Notes: a model not told the origin generated them from the letters alone. Positions 1-11,404 are shown, counted from the first letter of the stretch. The stretch is DNA of 64,000 nt from Corydoras sp. C115 (GCA_019802505.1 JAFMOC010000045.1:154501-218500), one strand, 5' to 3'. Program-made: numbers and translations.

Positions 1-77
1 CGCGATCCTGCCCAACTGTTGGGACAGGTTCCAGCATCCACCGGCGACCCGAATGAATCAGCAACTCTCCAGCGATG

Positions 78-180
78 ACTGACTGACTGACTGACCGAAT
101 GACTGACTGACTGACCGAATGACTGACTGACTGACCGAATGACTGACTGACTGACCGAATGACTGACTGACCGACCGAAT
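78..180. repeat. 20-bp minisatellite, unit GACTGACTGACTGACCGAAT
   Basis: About five units. Each is three or four GACT tetramers ending CCGAAT; the last unit carries GACCGACC. Confidence 0.9.
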
Positions 181-485
181 GCTGCTCACACAATCGCTGA
201 CTCGTCTTTTTTGTCCATCCTGGACTATTAATTTGACTCCGATAGCGTCTTTGACGCGAAGCCGATTATAATTAGTGTAATCGCGCCGACCGACCAGCCA
301 AAGGCCGCGAGGCTGTCGCTGTCCACCGCCCCGGTGCTGAATATGAGCCGTCCACGGCATCGCGTGGGCGCGCCAGTGTTTGGCCGAGTGATCCGGAGCA
401 TACGCTGCCGTCACACTGCAGCATGGCCGCGAGGAACGGTGGGCTGAGAACACACATTGACCCCTCACCACACAGTTACACACTG

Positions 486-487
<2 letters not shown>

Positions 488-535
<48 letters not shown>
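488..535. repeat. (CA)n microsatellite
   Basis: Uninterrupted CA dinucleotides; the source of a spurious Cys-Val frame on the minus strand. Confidence 0.95.
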
Positions 536-538
<3 letters not shown>

Positions 539-989
539 GCTGGCCTCCTTTATTCTATTTGGAGTCGTCTCGTCACTGCTGTGTTTTCTATTTAAAAGAG
601 GTCATTAAAATAATTGGATATCATTTAAGAAAGCGCAGAGCGCCGTGCGAGTTGATTACGCCGGTGTGGGATTAGGCAGATCATCTCCGGCGTTAGGGAG
701 GCTCATTTCACAGCGGAATGCCTTTCGACTACTGAATACAAATTATTGCAGTAAACAAAGCAAATAAAAGGTTCGGCTGAATATTTATATGGACGCGTTA
801 GGGACTCGTCCCGTCCTCTAGAGATCTAAATGCCTTTGACTGTGGCGTGGTTGTTGATGTTCAGAGCGAGAGGATTGAAAAACCCGCTGATTCAGAGGAA
901 ACGGAGGACGAACGTCCAGCAGTTTGAAGTGCTGTCACTGCGAAGGTCACCGGAAGTACAACGGTGCTTCAGCGGAACGTTTATTCGTT

Positions 990-1336
990 CATTCATTCAT
1001 TATCTTCCACTTTATCCTCTATTAGGGGTGAGGGAGGGGGGTTCCCCATGCCAATCCAGGGGAGAACGTTTCGGGCGCTGGGCAGATAGACCCAGGACAG
1101 GGCGCCAATCCATCGCTGGGCACACACTCACTCACACAGCACACACTCTATATGGGGCAATTTGGAGAACTCAATTGACTTGATCCATGTTTTTGGACTG
1201 TGGGAGGAAACCGGAGAACCCGGAGGAAACCCACGCGGACACGGGGAGAACATGGAGACTCCACCCAGATGGGGATTCGCACCAGGAATCCCTAGTGCTG
1301 AGAGGAGAACGTGCTAAACCACTAAGCCACCATGCC
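990..1336 (-). mobile_element. SINE1, reverse, near full length
   Basis: Starts with TTCA repeats and ends at the tRNA-like head (CCACTAAGCCACCATGCC). It forms the left arm of an inverted SINE pair. A 14-bp direct repeat AACGTTTATTCGTT (76 bp into the line at 976-989 and again at 1751-1764) flanks the pair, not the single copy. Confidence 0.9.
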
Positions 1337-1409
1337 TCCTTCTATTATTATTTATTTATTTTATTATTTATATTATTATTTATTTATTTTATTATTTATA
1401 TTATTTCTA

Positions 1410-1750
1410 GGGCGGCACGGTGGCTTAGTGGTTTAGCACGTTCTCCTCTCAGCGCTGGGGATTCCCGGTTCAAATCCCCATCTGGGTGGAGTTTCCATGT
1501 TCTCCCCGTGTCTGCGTGGGTTTCCTCCGGGTTCTCCGGTTTCCTCCCACAGTCCAAAAACATGGATCAAGTCAATTGAATTCTCAAAAATTGCCCCATA
1601 TAGAGTGGGTATGTGTGAGTTAGTGTGTACCCAGCGATGGATTGGCGCCCTGTCCCGAGACGTTCTCCCCTGGATGGGCATGGGGAACCCCACCGCGACC
1701 CTAATAGAGGATAAAGCGGGAGATAATGAATGAATGAATATTATTTATAT
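1410..1750 (+). mobile_element. SINE1, forward, full length
   Basis: Head GGCGGCACGGTGGCTTAG to GAATGAATGAATA tail. It is the right arm of the inverted pair; a TATTATT-rich spacer of about 70 bp, itself an internal duplication of 28 bp, separates the arms. Confidence 0.9.
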
Positions 1751-1836
1751 AACGTTTATTCGTTTCCTAACTAACTTCGTTGCCGTATTACTCTGCATCT
1801 CGCAACCGTACGAGCAGGCCATGAAACATGACAATT

Positions 1837-2174
1837 AATTTATTCATTTATTATCTTCCGCTTTATCCTCTATTAGTGTCGCGGGGGGGTTCCCCATGCC
1901 CATCCAGGGGAGAACGTCTCGGGCGCTGGGCAGATACCCCCAGGACAGGGCGCCAATCCATCGCTGGGCACACACTCACTCACACAGACACACTCTATAT
2001 GGGGCAATTTTGGAGAACCCAATTGACTTGATCCATGTTTTTGGACTGTGGGAGGAAACCGGAGAACCCGGAGGAATCCCACGTGGACACAGGGAGAACA
2101 TGGAGACTCCAACCAGTTGGGGATTCGAACGCTGAGAGGAGAACATGCTAAACCACTAAGCCAGCGTTCCGCCC
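1837..2174 (-). mobile_element. SINE1, reverse, with deletion beside the B box
   Basis: Flanked by imperfect copies TGAAACATGACAATT (1822) and TGAAACGTGACATTT (2175). A 13-bp stretch next to the B box is missing (GATTCGAACGCTGAG); the same deletion marks the copies at 4051 and 7651, so these three share one ancestor. Confidence 0.9.
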
Positions 2175-2611
2175 TGAAACGTGACATTTGTTCGTTATTC
2201 ATTTCGTACTTTTCTCCATAATTAAACGTCGTTTACAAACCGTCCCGGTTCCGGAGACGCGTCCCTCGTCCCGCCGATGCTCTGTGTTCCGTGGAACGAC
2301 GTGACCTGACTGAGGTAACGGCCCCGACTCGTCAGCATGCCGGACCCGGCTTCGGTTTGCGTGTAAGTGTCTGTGTGATAAGGGAAATGCATTTGGAGGC
2401 TGATGGGCTCTCAGAGGTGACTGGACTCACAATCACGCAGCCGAATGCCGGAGCGGAATTCCGCGGATTGTAGAGGAATAAAGTAAACATCAAACATGAC
2501 GAGAATTCCGAGCGGAACGAGGTCCTGCGTCCTGCTCTGTGTCCTCTCGGAAAAATACAAGAGGCAGGTCTGACTGAACGAAAGCACTCTCAGCCTTTGT
2601 TATTATCTCAA

Positions 2612-2921
2612 AGAGGACGGTGGCTTAGTGGTTTGGCATGTTCTCCTCTCAGCGCTGGGGATTCCCGGTTCGAATCCCCATCTGGGTGGAGTCTCCATGT
2701 CCTCCCCATGTTTGCGTGGGTTTCCTCCGGGTTCTCCGGTTTCCTCCCACAGTCCAAAAACATGGATCAAAAACATGTGAGTGTGTGCCCAGCGATGGAT
2801 TGGCGCCCTGTCCTGGGTGTTCTGCCCAGCGCCCGAAACGTTCTCCCCTGGATGGGCATGGGGAACCCCCCCCCCCCCCCCTGCGACCCTAATATAGGAT
2901 AAAGCGGAAGATAATGAATGA
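2612..2921 (+). mobile_element. SINE1, forward
   Basis: Head degraded (GAGGACGGTGGC). Internal gap after ATGGATCAA; carries a poly-C run at 2868-2881 at the family's usual expansion point. Confidence 0.88.
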
Positions 2922-2956
2922 AAGTAAAATACATGCGGAAATAAAGTTAAAGTCAT

Positions 2957-3567
2957 CATTCATTCATTCATTCATTCATTATCTCCCGCTTTATCCTCTA
3001 TTAGGGTCGCGGTGGGGTTCCCCATCCCCATCCAGGGGAGAACGCTTTGGGCGCTGGGCAGATACACCCAGGACAGGGCGCCAATCTATCGCTGGGCACA
3101 CACTCACTCACACAGACACACTCTATATGGGGCAATTTGGAGAACTCAATTGACTTGATCCATGTTTTTGGACCGTGGGAGGAAACCGGAGAACCCGGAG
3201 GAAAGCCACGCAGACACGGGGAGAACATGGAAACTTCAGGGTCACGCGGGGGGGGTTCTCCATGCCCATCCAGGGGAGAACGTCTTAGGCGCTGGGCAGA
3301 TACACCCAGGACAGGGCGCCAATCCATCGCTGGTCACACACTCACTCACTCACACAGACATACACACGCAATATGGGGCAATTTGGTGAACTCGATTGAC
3401 TTGATCCATGTTTTTGGACCGTGAGAGGAAACCGGAGAACCCGGAGGAAACCCACGCAGACACGGGGAGAACATGGAAACTCCACCCTGGATGGGCATGG
3501 GGAAACCCCCCCCCCCCCCCCCCCCCCACGACCCTAATATAGGATAAAGCGGAAGATAATGAATGAA
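2957..3567. mobile_element. SINE1 mosaic: two partial reverse copies and a forward tail
   Basis: 2957-3235 is a reverse copy that stops before its head. 3236-3486 restarts a reverse copy at GTCACGCGG. From 3484 a forward tail piece runs to 3567 through a 20-nt poly-C tract. The heads are all missing. Confidence 0.85.
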
Positions 3568-3638
3568 AGGACAGCCCTTCTCGTCCCACCCTGTGTCCTC
3601 TCATACCGGTGAGACACTTGCATTGACTGCGTAGCCCG

Positions 3639-3690
3639 GGACGTTGCAGGACATTGCGGGACGTTGCAGAACGTTGCAGGACGTTGCACA
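3639..3690. repeat. 10-bp tandem repeat, unit GGACGTTGCA
   Basis: Five adjacent units with single-base variants (GGACATTGCG, GAACGTTGCA). Confidence 0.8.
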
Positions 3691-3809
3691 GCGATGTGAA
3701 GGTCAGATATTCATGGATTAGTTCCGGGAACTGATGGCGAGGTGTTCTTGCTCCTCTGCCCTTCACAGTCTCCAGATCTTAATCCTGTAAAGCATCTCAG
3801 GTACGAGGG

Positions 3810-4236
3810 AGGACAGGCTGTTTAGAGCATGTCCCTAACGTCCCGCAGTGAGCTGCACGCCTCTCATGGGCCATTATTTCTGCAGGTCCATTTCTACCCC
3901 TGTCATCTGCTATGAGGGGTACTGGTTTAAAATAATGCCCCCCCCCAACATGATGCACTAACCTGAGACGAGGCCTGTTTCAGTGTCCATCCTCTACGTT
4001 GCAGGTAAATATAATTTGTGGTAGTTCCGGGACATCAGTGGAGTAGAGATCATTGACTTGATCCATGTTTTTGGACTGTGGGAGGAAACCGGAGAACCCG
4101 GAGGAAACCCATGTGGACACGGGGAGAACATGGACACTCCAACCAGTTGGGGATCCGAACGCTGAGAGGAGAACGTGCTAAAGCACTAAGCCGCCGTGCC
4201 GCCCTGAAACGTGACATTTGTTTGTTATTCATATTA
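3810..4236. repeat. Segmental duplication, copy 1
   Basis: Runs from AGGACAGGCTGTTTAG to TTATTCATAT and matches 7391-7849 almost base for base, including the truncated SINE1 with its private deletion. Confidence 0.9.
4051..4205 (-). mobile_element. SINE1, reverse, 3'-half missing
   Basis: Begins at CATTGACTTGATCC and runs to the head. Shares the 13-bp B-box deletion with the 1837 and 7651 copies. The flanking GAAACGTGACATTTG also matches the sequence after 2174. Confidence 0.88.
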
Positions 4237-4647
4237 GGGGTGAGCTGCAATATTCGCTGATTCGACGATTCGATTCGGAGAACCGTAGTCGACTATGAAC
4301 CTCATAGTCGAATGTACCATTTTGACCACATGGGGGTGCCCATGGCTGCTGCTAAGCATTAGTTTTTACATGAAATGTCTTTGTTTTTGTTATATATATA
4401 GCCTTTTGTCAAATAAAATCATCCTGATTTCTAGAAGAAAAAAGAAAAACAAAAAAAAATAGGTTTTCTTTTGTTAGAAAAAGAAGTAAGTAAAATATAT
4501 ATATAAAAAAAAAAAATCATTTTAAAAAAATATGCTTATAGCGCCATCTTGTGGTGAAATTTTAACTGATTCGACTATCGGTCGACTATAGGGAAAATCT
4601 GACGAATCAGATTCGACTATGAAAATCTGCAGTTGAATACAGCCCTA
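4235..4647 (+). mobile_element. Non-autonomous hAT element, copy 1
   Basis: Flanked by an 8-bp target-site duplication ATTCATAT (4227-4234 and 4648-4655). Left end TAGGGGTGAGCTGCAA, right end degraded to ACAGCCCTA. No ORF. The 95 bp that it splits is intact at 2174-2270, an empty-site match. Confidence 0.92.
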
Positions 4648-4785
4648 ATTCATATCGTACTTTTCTCCTTCTGTTTAAACGTCGTTTACAAATCGTCTCG
4701 GTGCCGGAGACGCGTCCCTCTTTTATCGCTGCAAATGTTGGAGCAGCTGGCATAAGACGTGGCGAGTTTAAGTGTGGGGGGTCCG

Positions 4786-5396
4786 TGAGGTGGTGGCATC
4801 ACTCAGGTGGTGAGGTGGTGGCATCACTCAGGTGGTGAGGTGGTGGCATCACTCAGGTGGTGAGGTGGTGGCATCACTCAGGTGGTGAGGTGGTGGCATC
4901 ACTCAGGTGGTGAGGTGGTGGCATCACTCAGGTGTTGAGGTGGTGGCATCACTCAGGTGGTGAGGTGGTGGCATCACTCAGGTGGTGAGGTGGTGGCATC
5001 ACTCAGGTGGTGAGGTGGTGAGGTGGTGAGGTGGGCATCACTCAGGTGGTGAGGTGGGTGCATCACTCAGGTGGTGAGGTGGTGGCATCACTCAGGTGTT
5101 GAGGTGGTGGCATCACTCAGGTGGTGAGGTGGTGGCATCACTCAGGTGGTGAGGTGGTGGCATCACTCAGGTGGTGAGGTGGTGGCATCACTCAGGTGGT
5201 GAGGTGGTGGCATCACTCAGGTGGTGAGGTGGTGGCATCACTCAGGTGGTGAGGTGGTGGCATCACTCAGGTGGTGAGGTGGTGGCATCACTCAGGTGGT
5301 GAGGTGGTGGCATCACTCAGGTGGTGAGGTGGTGGCATCACTCAGGTGGTGAGGTGGTGGCATCACTCAGGTGGTGAGGTGGTGGCATCACTCAGA
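4786..5396. repeat. 25-bp minisatellite, about 24 units
   Basis: The GCATCACTCA block recurs every 25 bp (4796, 4821, 4846 and so on). The unit is GT/GA-rich: two GGTGGTGA-like halves followed by GCATCACTC. Variants: GGTGTTGAGG near 4931 and 5091, and an irregular stretch at 5010-5065. Confidence 0.95.
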
Positions 5397-5559
5397 GGAC
5401 GGTGAGCAGAAGGAACGGCGTCTCTGCGGGACCGTGTCCACGCAGGCTGCTGTCGGCGTTGGGTTCGTCCTACGTGTGATGTTGATTAGCTCCCTCCTGT
5501 GCCGAGAACTGAATTGTGTATGTTGACATGCCGAAACATCTGCTGTGTGTAACCACAAA

Positions 5560-5560
<1 letters not shown>

Positions 5561-5612
<52 letters not shown>
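5561..5612. repeat. (CA)n microsatellite
   Basis: Pure CA repeats of about 26 units. Confidence 0.95.
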
Positions 5613-5614
<2 letters not shown>

Positions 5615-5685
5615 TTTTGAATTCTTAGTATTGTATTCTTTTCATTTTTATTGATGCCTAATTAACCAACGATTGATGTTTCCAC

Positions 5686-6017
5686 GGCGGCACGGTGGCT
5701 TAGTGGTTTGGCATGTTCTCCTCTCAACGCTAGGGATTCCCGGAGTTTCCATGTCCTCCCCGTGTCCGCGTGGGTGTCCTCCGGGTTCTCCGGTTTCCTC
5801 CCACAGTCCAAAAACATGGATCAAGTCAATTGAATTCTCCAAAATTGCCCCATATAGAGTGTGTCTGTGTGAGTGAGTGTGTGCCCAGCGATGGATTGGC
5901 GCCCTGTCCTGGGTCTATCTGCCCAGCGCCCGAGACGTTCTCCCCTGGATGGGAATGGGGAACCCCCCCACGACCCTAATAGAGGATAAAGCTGAAGATG
6001 ATGAATGAATGAATGAA
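5686..6017 (+). mobile_element. SINE1, forward, internal deletion
   Basis: Perfect 12-bp target-site duplication TGATGTTTCCAC (5674-5685 and 6018-6029). The B box and about 25 bp after it are deleted (GATTCCCGGAGTTTCC), so this copy cannot be transcribed from its own promoter. Confidence 0.93.
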
Positions 6018-6929
6018 TGATGTTTCCACATTAAAGGTCCGGGTTGGATTCGCGGGTCTTGTCTGTGTGGGTTACCAGGTTCTCCGCTTTCCCCCCACAT
6101 TACCTCGTCCACTTCCGTGCAAGCGCCTCCCGGTGGTCATCCGAAACGCACCTCCCTTCCGACTGCTGTGTGTTTCTCTGAATTAAGACCCCGACGCATT
6201 CAGTCGGCTGCTCTCTGAGGTCTCAGCGTCTCAGACTCGCCACCCTCTACGCTCACATCATCCCACGACCTCTTAATGAGAGACCCTCGTTAATTAAAAA
6301 GTAAAAAACGTCATTAAAACCCTGCACACTCACTCGACCGGCCCCCTCCTCCTCCTCCTCCTCCTCATCCTCACCCGCCGCTTAGCATTTCCAGCCTCTT
6401 CTGACAGCCTCCTCCTCCTCCTCCTCTTCGTCGCTTTCGTTTTCAGCTTTTCAAATCCAAAGTAAACCGGTGAGGGTGCGGCAGAGTTTCCTACAAATCC
6501 CTTTGCACCTATTTCGTCTGGCATGGCGTGTTCCCGCCACCCACGCTCTCTCACCTCAGCCGGAGCATTTGAAGTTCTCGAAAAGAACTTCATCTTCAAA
6601 CGAAACGCTTAAATAAACTTAGCTCGTTCTCTGTGAACAGTCCCATGCTCACATAGGAAGCATAGGACGTGCAGTGCATCGAGGTCACCTGCGTCCCCAC
6701 GTCTGCGTCCAGCTTTCGGTACCTCGGGTTCTGCAGGCCTAAGCGAGTACTAGAAGGGCGCATGTCTTTCGGTCTTTGATGTCTGCCTCGGTCAGGCCCC
6801 GGTCCGGTGTCGAGTGGGTTCAGTCCGATGCTTTGGTCCTTTAATTCCGAAGATGCCAAAAATCAATAACAAACCAGCGGCTTTATCGCGCCCCTCACAG
6901 GCCGTTATGATCTTTTGTGTTGTCCTAAA

Positions 6930-6931
6930 TA

Positions 6932-6974
<43 letters not shown>
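6930..6974. repeat. (GT)n microsatellite followed by (CT)n
   Basis: About 20 GT units, then TCTCTCTCTC. Confidence 0.95.
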
Positions 6975-7390
6975 TCTCTCTCTTTTGTGAGGTGTTGCAG
7001 TTAGTCAGCATCACAGGTCAGTGTTGTGAGTGTGTGTGAAGCTGAGCAGATAACAGATGGAGCGCTCTGAGTGGACAGATGTCTCAGCGCCTCTCAGCCA
7101 CATGAACTTCAGTCAAGCGCCTCCCTCTCCTCCCGAAATTTAAACATTCAATTAACCGAAGAAAAACATCTTTAAAACGCTTAAAGTCCTCCTCTTTCCA
7201 ACACACCCAGAGCCGTGTCCAGGTTGGTCAGCCACCGGCCTGTCCTCTGTCCTCGCTCTGCCGCTCAGGCTTCGTTCAGGGGTTCTCTGAATGAAGGGAC
7301 TACAAGCTCTTCATATACATCAGCAATTAGAAAATGAGGGTGTGAGGACGTGATTGTCTCCAGGATGATCTTAATGTCTCTTAATGTCTC

Positions 7391-7849
7391 AGGACAGGCT
7401 GTTTAGAGCATGTCCCTAACGTCCCGCAGTGAGCTGCGCGCCTCTCATGGGCCATTATTTCTGCAGGTCCATTTCTACCCCTGTCATCTGCTATGAGGGG
7501 TACTGGTTTAAAATAATGCCCCCCCAACATGATGCACTAACCTGAGAAGAGGCCTGTTTTTCAGTGGTCCATCCTAAACGGAACGTTAAAAAAAAAAAAA
7601 ACCAGGTAAATATCATCAGTCCTGGTAGTTCCGAGACATCAGTGGAGTGGGAGGATCATTGACCTGGCTTGATCCCATGGTTTTTGGACTGTGGGAGGAA
7701 ACCGGAGAACCCGGAGGAAACCCACATGGACATGGGGAGAACATGGACACTCCAACCAGTTGGGGATCCGAACGCTGAGAGGAGAACGTGCTAAAGCACT
7801 AAGCCGCCGTGCCACCCTTAAACGTGACATTTGTTTGTTATTCATATTA
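7391..7849. repeat. Segmental duplication, copy 2, inside a 25-bp direct repeat
   Basis: Matches 3810-4236. A 25-bp direct repeat (7367-7391 and 7850-7874, each with TTAATGTCTC twice) sits at the two edges. The segment contains a truncated reverse SINE1 (about 7651-7815). Confidence 0.88.
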
Positions 7850-8438
7850 GATCTTAATGTCTCTTAATGTCTCACAGTCCGACCCGGAGACGCTGAGTCA
7901 GAGTGAGGTGAGGACGAGCTGGTGTGTATGTGTGTGTTAACTGCCCGTGTGTCTGCAGTGTCCCGGGTTCGGTGAATGTGGACCTGCAGACCGAACACAC
8001 AGACGTCTCATGACTGACTTTTCGCTTGGGGCAGCTGAGACCCCACCCCCCCCCCCCCCCCCCCGTCTCACCCTTTTTTATAGCCCGCAGACACACGGAC
8101 AGTTAACACACACACCCACACACACACACACACACACGGCGCAGGTGGAGGACACCTGGCCTGATTCCCATGCTTTTCCTCCTGTTTACAAAACCGAGCT
8201 TAATTGCAGCCACGCATCACAAAAAGCCGGAGAAGCGAATTAATTATGAATTATTAATTATTAATCATGTAAAGTGTAAATGCGACGTAATGTTTGCTGA
8301 TGACGGGACAATATGCAACACGAAGGGTCTCTGTGCTGCCGGTGAAACGGGTTTTCATTAGAAGAAGGTGAGACATAAAGGGTTTTCATTAGGTTGGACC
8401 GCGAACCCTTCTATGACTGTTTTCCTAATGAGGTTAGA

Positions 8439-8803
8439 TTTTCATTCATTCATTCATTATCTTCCGCTTTATCCTCTATTAGGGTCGCGGTGGGGTTCCC
8501 CATGCCCATCCAGGGGAGAACGTTTCGGGCGCTGGGCAGATACACCCAGGACAGGGCGCCAATCCATCGCTGGGCACACACTCACTCACACAGACACACT
8601 CTATATGGGGCAATTTGGAGAACTCAATTGACGATCCATGTTTTTTTTTTGGACTGTGGGAGGAAACCGGGAGAACCCGGAGGAAACCCCACGTCGGACA
8701 CGGGGGGGAGAACATGGAAACTCCACCCAGATTGGGGATTCGAACCGGGAATCCCTAGTGCTGAGAGGAGAACGTGCTAAACCACTAAGCCACCATGCCG
8801 CCC
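8439..8803 (-). mobile_element. SINE1, reverse, full length
   Basis: Target-site duplication GAGGTTAGA (8430-8438 and 8804-8812). Carries a T9 run and small G insertions. Confidence 0.92.
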
Positions 8804-8987
8804 GAGGTTAGACTTAAAGATGACAAAAAAACATAAAGCATGTGCAGACACTTTGACATTTTTCACTCTTAAACTTTAGTTAGCATTTTTAATTTTATTA
8901 TTTCTATTGTTATTATTTTTTTTTATTATTATTTATATTATTTTTTATTATTTCCATTATTTTTATTTTATTTTATTATTTCTATTA

Positions 8988-9441
8988 TCATTCATTCATT
9001 CATTATCTTCCGCTTTATCCTATACTAGGGTTGCGGGGGGGGGGTTCCCCATGCCCATCCAGGGGAGAACGTTTCGGGCGCTGGGGTTTCGGGCGACTAT
9101 AATGGGCAGATACTCACACAGGACCAAGACAGGAACGCCAATCCACGTTTTTCGCTGGGCGGAGAAACCCGGAGGAAAACAGCACTATTCACACGCAAAT
9201 CTTTTCCAGTACACTTCAGCACTATTATTATTTATTTACATATCTTACGCACACTCTATGTGGGGCAATTTGGAGAACTCAATTGACTTGATCCACGTTT
9301 TTGGACTGTGGTAGGAAACCCAGAGGAAACCCACACGAACACTGGGAGAACATGGAAACTCCACCCAGATTGGGGATTCGAACCGGGAATCCCTAGCGCT
9401 GAGAGGAGAACGTGCTAAACCACTAAGCCACCGTGCCGCCC
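8988..9441 (-). mobile_element. SINE1, reverse, with internal rearranged insert
   Basis: Both ends are normal. About 110 bp in the middle (9085-9250) is scrambled: GGGGTTTCGGGCGACTATAAT, CACACGCAAATC and AT-rich sequence replace the usual CAGATACACCC to ACACTC segment. Confidence 0.85.
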
Positions 9442-10008
9442 TATTTATATTATTATTGATTAATTTGATTATTTATTAATTATTCACTCGTTCGGACCGA
9501 CAAGCGTGCAGAAGCGTCCATCGCTCTCCTCACTGCTCGGCTCCTCCGTCCCGGTCGTTCGTCGGCTCGCTGGCTGCTGGGTGCGGGTCGGGATGGGACG
9601 AGTTCTTGGCGCCGTGTGTGTCACGTGACTCTGAGATCTGGCCCAGCTGCTGTGTCCTTCTGGCTGAAGCTGTGTTCTCTGGCAGAACGAACGGAAGCGG
9701 CGCCGGCTTCATTGTGCTGTGACTGTAAAATTGCTTTTGGGGGGAAAAGAGCCAGTTTGAAAATGTGTTCATGTGTTTATACACAGAGACCCGTGCAATA
9801 AATACAGAAATGATAATCTGTAAACTCTGCACAAAGACCGACTGTGTGCATTACTGCATGTACGTCTGGAGGAGGATGCAGGGATAGGCCCAAAGGGCAG
9901 CTGCACAAGCTTAGGTTGTCTCCTGCCGGCACAGAGCATCCAGACCTATGTCATGGAATATGTGATGTCATGACTCCATACAGGGTGTTGGTGTACTTAA
10001 GGTCAAGG

Positions 10009-10011
<3 letters not shown>

Positions 10012-10042
<31 letters not shown>

Positions 10043-10070
10043 ACACACACACACACACACACCACACAGT
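10012..10070. repeat. (CA)n microsatellite, interrupted
   Basis: CA repeats with two CACCACA interruptions. Confidence 0.95.
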
Positions 10071-10096
10071 CCATTATCCTGGTCATGTGTTCTTAC

Positions 10097-10501
10097 TAGG
10101 GGTGTCTTCAACTAAGGATTTTCATAGTCGAATCTGATTCGTCAGATTTTCCCTATAGTCGAATCAGTTAGAATTTCACCACAAGATGGCGCTATAAGCG
10201 TGGTTTTTAAAAAAGATTTTTTTATATATATATATATATTTTACTTGTTTTTCTAACAAAAGAAAACCTTTTTTTTGGTTTTTCTTTTTTCTTTTTTTTC
10301 TCTACAAATTAGGATGATTTTATTTGACAAAAGGCTATATATATAACGAAAACAAAGACATTTCATGTAAAAACTAATGCTTAGCAGCAGCCATGGGCGC
10401 CCCCATGTGGTCAAAATGGTACATTCGCCTATGAGGTTCATAGTCGACTACGGTTCTCCGAATCAAATCGTCGAACCAGCGAATATTGCAGCTCACTCCT
10501 A
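10097..10501 (-). mobile_element. Non-autonomous hAT element, copy 2
   Basis: Target-site duplication GTTCTTAC (10089-10096 and 10502-10509). Left end TAGGGGTGTCTTCAAC; right end CACTCCTA with one change. Opposite orientation to copy 1. It lies immediately upstream of the acceptor of exon A. Confidence 0.95.
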
Positions 10502-10553
10502 GTTCTTACATTTGTCATAATAAACATCTTACTATACCTTCTGTGTGTTGCAG

Positions 10554-10705
10554 CTCCTCCCACCTTCACGGACACGCCCCCGCAGTATGTGGAGGCTAAA
10601 GAGGGGGGCAGCATTACTCTAAGCTGCACCGCCTTTGGAAACCCCAAACCGTCGGTTAGCTGGATACGAGAGGGCAAAGAAATACAGGACGGCACCAAGT
10701 ACAAG
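10554..10705 (+). CDS. igsf9b: igsf9b exon A: first half of Ig domain 2
   Basis: Acceptor TTGCAG, donor AAG|GTGAGC. The exon enters with two bases completing a split codon and ends in phase 0. It encodes PPTFTDTPPQYVEAKEGG, then the B-strand cysteine in ITLSCTAFGNPKPSVSW with its downstream tryptophan, the hallmark of an I-set Ig domain. The exon before it (Ig1) is not in the window. A hAT MITE ends only 52 bp upstream of the exon, leaving 44 bp between its target-site duplication and the first exon base. Confidence 0.95.
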
Positions 10706-11176
10706 GTGAGCGCATGGCTTTTACGAATATTCGACGGGCTGCGCTCACTGACCCTGGGGCAACGAGGGCTAATGAGGGTGGCAACTGTATTGGTGGGTCA
10801 AAATGTGTTGAGTCCCCAACCAACAGAATAATATCCCAAACCCCCTGAGCGCTGAGCGACCACACCCTGCGCAGAATTTCTTCATTTAAAGGCTTTGAGC
10901 CTGTCGCTCTGTCCCAGGATGGTCCGAAAGCCCGGGGTAATCAATGGAGATGAGATGGTGTTGCTATGGGGTTGCTATGGTAATCGCATAACATTAGTAG
11001 CTGTAGCTTCTTTGAGCGGCTCATTTAGACCGTGTTTGTTGCACATGACTACAAAGATCAGTTCAGAGAAGATCAGGCCTCTTTTTTTAGAACGTTATTT
11101 ATAGTCTCAGAGGCGGTTTTGCTTTTTTTTTTGGATTTGCGCTCTGATTAATTCTTCGTCTTCTGTCGGCGTTTTT

Positions 11177-11404
11177 TTTTACGCTTTTATTATTCAGCGG
11201 TCGCCACAGCGACGGACTCGCGTTTGAGACTTGGCACAGTGTTTTACAGCGGCACAGTGAATGCCCCAGAGCGGCCGATTCACCTTAAATCCATGTTTTT
11301 GGACTGTGGGAGGAAACCGGAGAACCTGGAGGAAGCCCACACGGACAACCTGGAATCCCCAGAGCCGAGAGGCGGACGTGCAAAGCACTAAGCCACCGAG
11401 CCGA
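11177..11404 (-). mobile_element. Diverged SINE related to SINE1, reverse
   Basis: Shares CCATGTTTTTGGACTGTGGG and the head CACTAAGCCACC, but the rest (GCACAGTGAATGCCCCAGAG) differs, so it belongs to an older or sister subfamily. Confidence 0.7.

Larger units (their letters stand above)
1..10553 (+). other. igsf9b: igsf9b intron upstream of the Ig2 exon
   Basis: No exon for the signal peptide or Ig1 could be found here on either strand; open frames are SINE, simple-repeat or chance frames. Unique-looking stretches without repeats include 184-480, 545-970, 2270-2600, 6030-6930, 6980-7365 and 9445-10000. They contain nothing I can support beyond short CTC and CA tracts. Confidence 0.7.

Noticed and set aside
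58..537. 159-codon minus-strand frame with a Cys-Val run
   Set aside because: Product of the CA and GACT simple repeats.
4786..5396. CRISPR-like array with 25-bp repeats
   Set aside because: There are no unique spacers: the whole unit repeats. This is a eukaryotic minisatellite.
1..10553. Search for the Ig1 and signal-peptide exons of igsf9b
   Set aside because: No frame with an Ig F-strand D-x-G-x-Y-x-C motif or signal peptide next to splice sites was found on the + strand, so these exons are taken to be upstream.
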